From assembly GCA_023253905.1 (NCBI GenBank), contig JALREG010000186.1, forward strand, positions 1 to 8,219: DNA of 8,219 nt, in the 5' to 3' direction. A model generated the notes under the pieces. The model was given only the letters and a program-made list of their open reading frames with translations. It did no database searches and was not told the DNA's origin. Positions 6,858 to 8,219 of the stretch are shown here, piece by piece (the stretch's first letter is position 1; the number at the start of each line of letters is the position of its first letter). The stretch is from Burkholderiaceae bacterium (lineage in GTDB: Bacteria > Pseudomonadota > Gammaproteobacteria > Burkholderiales > Burkholderiaceae). A program made the translations under genes and the position numbers.

Positions 6858-7654
6858 TGGCTGCGCAGTGTCAGGCCGGGAAGCGCGATGGCCTGCAGCT
6901 CGGTATGCCAGAGCCCGGGTTCGCCGAGCGGCTGCGCGTCAGTGACCGTACCGGTGGTGATGACATCGCCGGTTCCGAGCTGTTCGCCGCGCGCGGCGAG
7001 TTCGCGAACCAGCCGGCCGAGCGAGGCGAGCGGGCTGCCCATCACCACGGCACCGTGACCCGACCAGCGCTCACCGCCCTCGCGGGTCATGGTGAGCGTG
7101 AAGGTCTCGAGGGCACGGGCGAGCGCCGCGGGGCTGTCCGCCAGTTGATCGGGACGCAGACGGGGGCCTACGATCAGCGCAGCGTGCATGCCTTGAGCGG
7201 CGTGGCTTTCCATGGGGGCCGATCGCCAGTCTGGGTAGGGCGTGTGGACGATTTCAAAGCCATGGGCGATCCAGGCACAGGCCTCAAGGAGCGCAAGCGG
7301 CGTGTCGGCGGCCGGGGTGCGGGCAAGCCCCACCACGATCTCGGGTTCGATCCGCGGCGTGGAGAGGCCATCGAGAAACAGCTCGGCGCGGGTGCCGTCC
7401 AGTAGCGTGACGGTGCGGTCGTAGATCCGGCCCCAGATCGGTCGGTCGATGCCGAGTCGTGGCCAGGCCGATACATTGGTGAGGCCCACTTTCCAGCCGA
7501 TGGGCCGGTCGCCGCGCGCCCGCCGGAGCGCGACGATCGCCTGCGCGACCCGCTCGCCTTCGGCCCAGTCGGTGATCGGCAGGGTCTGGTCACGCTGCAC
7601 GGTGTGGCCCGCATCCATCGCGGCGAGCAGCAGCTCGGGAGTGAGAGGTTTCAT
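6845..7654 (-). CDS. 2-keto-4-pentenoate hydratase / oxo-acid decarboxylase family (MhpD-like)
   Basis: This 269-residue protein has the same length as E. coli MhpD and belongs to the fumarylacetoacetate hydrolase fold superfamily. Visible family motifs are [11 protein letters not shown] with Lys55, [10 protein letters not shown] with Glu103 and Glu105, [14 protein letters not shown] with Glu134, and [13 protein letters not shown] near residue 231. The three glutamates match the divalent-metal ligands of the family. Relatives hydrate 2-hydroxypenta-2,4-dienoate or decarboxylate 4-oxalocrotonate in meta-cleavage pathways of aromatic compounds. No other pathway enzyme is nearby, so the exact substrate is open. 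The start is the ATG at 7654, from which MKPLTPELL leads into the family N terminus. The frame stays open to 7858, but that extension would run through the control region and into pckG. It is probably the first gene of the minus-strand cluster and overlaps the MOSC gene. Confidence 0.9.
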   Translation of the reverse strand: MKPLTPELLLAAMDAGHTVQRDQTLPITDWAEGERVAQAIVALRRARGDRPIGWKVGLTNVSAWPRLGIDRPIWGRIYDRTVTLLDGTRAELFLDGLSTPRIEPEIVVGLARTPAADTPLALLEACAWIAHGFEIVHTPYPDWRSAPMESHAAQGMHAALIVGPRLRPDQLADSPAALARALETFTLTMTREGGERWSGHGAVVMGSPLASLGRLVRELAARGEQLGTGDVITTGTVTDAQPLGEPGLWHTELQAIALPGLTLRSQWRS

Positions 7655-7691
7655 GGCGGAGTCCGGGATTGGCGGCTCGGAGATGAGCCCG

Positions 7692-7720
7692 AGTGTAAGA
7701 TCGAAAGTTTTCCGAGTCGA
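7692..7720 (-). promoter_or_regulatory. Candidate sigma-70 promoter for the minus-strand cluster
   Basis: Read on the minus strand there is TCGACT (7720-7715), matching 4 of 6 bases of the -35 consensus, then a 17-base spacer and TACACT (7697-7692), matching 4 of 6 of the -10 consensus. Transcription would start near 7685, about 30 bases before the hydratase ATG. Position and spacing fit, but the match is moderate and such pairs occur by chance. Confidence 0.35.
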
Positions 7721-7725
7721 ATTCT

Positions 7726-7740
7726 GCCGGGAAGTCCGGC
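7726..7740. repeat. Short inverted repeat upstream of pckG
   Basis: GCCGG at 7726-7730 and CCGGC at 7736-7740 form a perfect 5-bp inverted repeat with a 5-base loop, in the probable leader of pckG about 31 bases before the ATG. It could be a small mRNA hairpin or half-sites of an operator. In GC-rich DNA such a short repeat has little weight alone. Confidence 0.3.
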
Positions 7741-7757
7741 GGTTCGCACGGGTCGTG

Positions 7758-7762
7758 AGGAG
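7758..7762 (+). promoter_or_regulatory. Shine-Dalgarno site of pckG
   Basis: AGGAG lies within GAGGAGAG, 9 bases before the ATG at 7772. It is the clearest ribosome binding site in the window and fixes the pckG start. Confidence 0.85.
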
Positions 7763-7771
7763 AGTTGTCTG

Positions 7772-8219
7772 ATGAATGCGCCAAGCGCCGCTTCTGCTGT
7801 CAGCCCTGCGCCGGTCTGGAATGCCGCCAACGTGGGCGCCCCCGCCCATGTTCGTCATCGTGGCGTGATCGAATGGGTCGCTTCCATTGCCGCGCTCGCC
7901 CAGCCTGAGCGGATCGTCTGGTGTGATGGGTCGGATGAGGAATACCGGCGGCTGTGCGACCAGATGGTCGCTGCGGGCACGCTGCGTCCGCTCAACCCCG
8001 AGAAGCGGCCTGGCTCCTACCTTGCCTGGTCGGACCCGTCAGACGTTGCCCGGGTCGAAGACCGCACGTTCGTCTGCCCGGCGAGGCGCGAAGACGCAGG
8101 CCCCACCAACAACTGGGTCGATCCGACGGAAATGCGCGCCACCATGCGCGGGCTTTTCCAGGGTGCCATGCGCGGTCGCACGCTGTACGTGGTGCCGTTT
8201 TCCATGGGGCCGCTTGGCA
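7772..8219 (+). CDS. pckG: Phosphoenolpyruvate carboxykinase (GTP), 3' truncated by window edge
   Basis: The first 149 residues of a protein of about 600-620 are present; the frame is still open at the right edge. Recognisable GTP-type PEPCK blocks are [17 protein letters not shown] (46-62), [20 protein letters not shown] (78-97, with Arg94 at the family's PEP-binding arginine), [12 protein letters not shown] (107-118), [13 protein letters not shown] (125-137) and VPFSMGPLG (141-149). The enzyme converts oxaloacetate and GTP to phosphoenolpyruvate, CO2 and GDP in the cytoplasm, the entry step of gluconeogenesis from organic acids. The kinase P-loop and metal-binding residues lie beyond the window. 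The ATG is supported by a strong Shine-Dalgarno site 9 bases upstream. The gene is divergent from the hydratase cluster and probably has its own promoter. Confidence 0.97.
   Translation, partial: MNAPSAASAVSPAPVWNAANVGAPAHVRHRGVIEWVASIAALAQPERIVWCDGSDEEYRRLCDQMVAAGTLRPLNPEKRPGSYLAWSDPSDVARVEDRTFVCPARREDAGPTNNWVDPTEMRATMRGLFQGAMRGRTLYVVPFSMGPLG

Larger units (their letters stand above)
7655..7771. promoter_or_regulatory. Divergent intergenic control region between hydratase cluster and pckG
   Basis: This 117-base gap separates two divergently transcribed genes and is the largest non-coding stretch in the window. It is richer in A and T around 7694-7725 than its surroundings, as expected for promoters. 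It holds a candidate promoter toward the minus-strand cluster, a short inverted repeat and the pckG ribosome binding site, each listed separately. I found no convincing -35/-10 pair for pckG on the plus strand; TAAGAT at 7696-7701 lacks a well-spaced partner. Confidence 0.7.

Noticed and set aside
7696..7701. TAAGAT as a -10 box for pckG on the plus strand
   Set aside because: The best -35-like sequence, TTGGCG at 7669-7674, is 21 bases away, which is too far for a normal sigma-70 promoter.
7655..7858. N-terminal extension of the hydratase by 68 residues
   Set aside because: It would cover the whole control region and the pckG start; the extra sequence has no family similarity and the protein from 7654 has the normal family length.

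Overview
The window is GC-rich and almost fully coding, with GC-ending codons and short or overlapping intergenic joints. The gene content fits a proteobacterial chromosome: a GTP-type PEP carboxykinase, hydantoinase A/B genes, a YiiM-like MOSC protein and an MhpD-like hydratase. A betaproteobacterium of the order Burkholderiales is my best guess. That assignment is an inference from gene content and composition, not from a marker gene. I saw no rRNA, tRNA, CRISPR array, insertion sequence or phage gene.

Layout. (1) Positions 2-3494, plus strand: an ATP-dependent hydantoinase/oxoprolinase pair. The hyuA-like gene is cut by the left edge and overlaps the hyuB-like gene by 8 bases. (2) Positions 3504-7654, minus strand: six co-directional genes. 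In transcription order (right to left) they are an MhpD-like 2-keto-4-pentenoate hydratase, a YiiM-like MOSC protein, a small two-helix membrane protein, a 426-residue protein I do not recognise, a single-domain asparaginase-like protein, and a flavin reductase-like FMN protein. They overlap or sit less than about 70 bases apart, so they could form one or two operons; a weak terminator-like hairpin lies between the MOSC gene and the small membrane gene. (3) A 117-base divergent control region, 7655-7771. (4) From 7772 to the right edge, plus strand: the first 149 residues of GTP-dependent PEP carboxykinase (pckG), with a clear Shine-Dalgarno site.

How they fit together. hyuA and hyuB encode two subunits of one enzyme that opens or carboxylates its substrate at the cost of ATP; the substrate cannot be read from the sequence. 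The minus-strand genes mix small-molecule catabolism (hydratase, asparaginase-like amidohydrolase) with redox and detoxification functions (MOSC, flavin reductase-like), and no complete pathway is visible. pckG is a central gluconeogenic gene, probably controlled separately. I found no clearly new defence or mobile system. The parts most worth a second look are the unrecognised 426-residue protein, the asparaginase reduced to its catalytic domain, and the run of TTGA stop/start overlaps in the minus-strand cluster.
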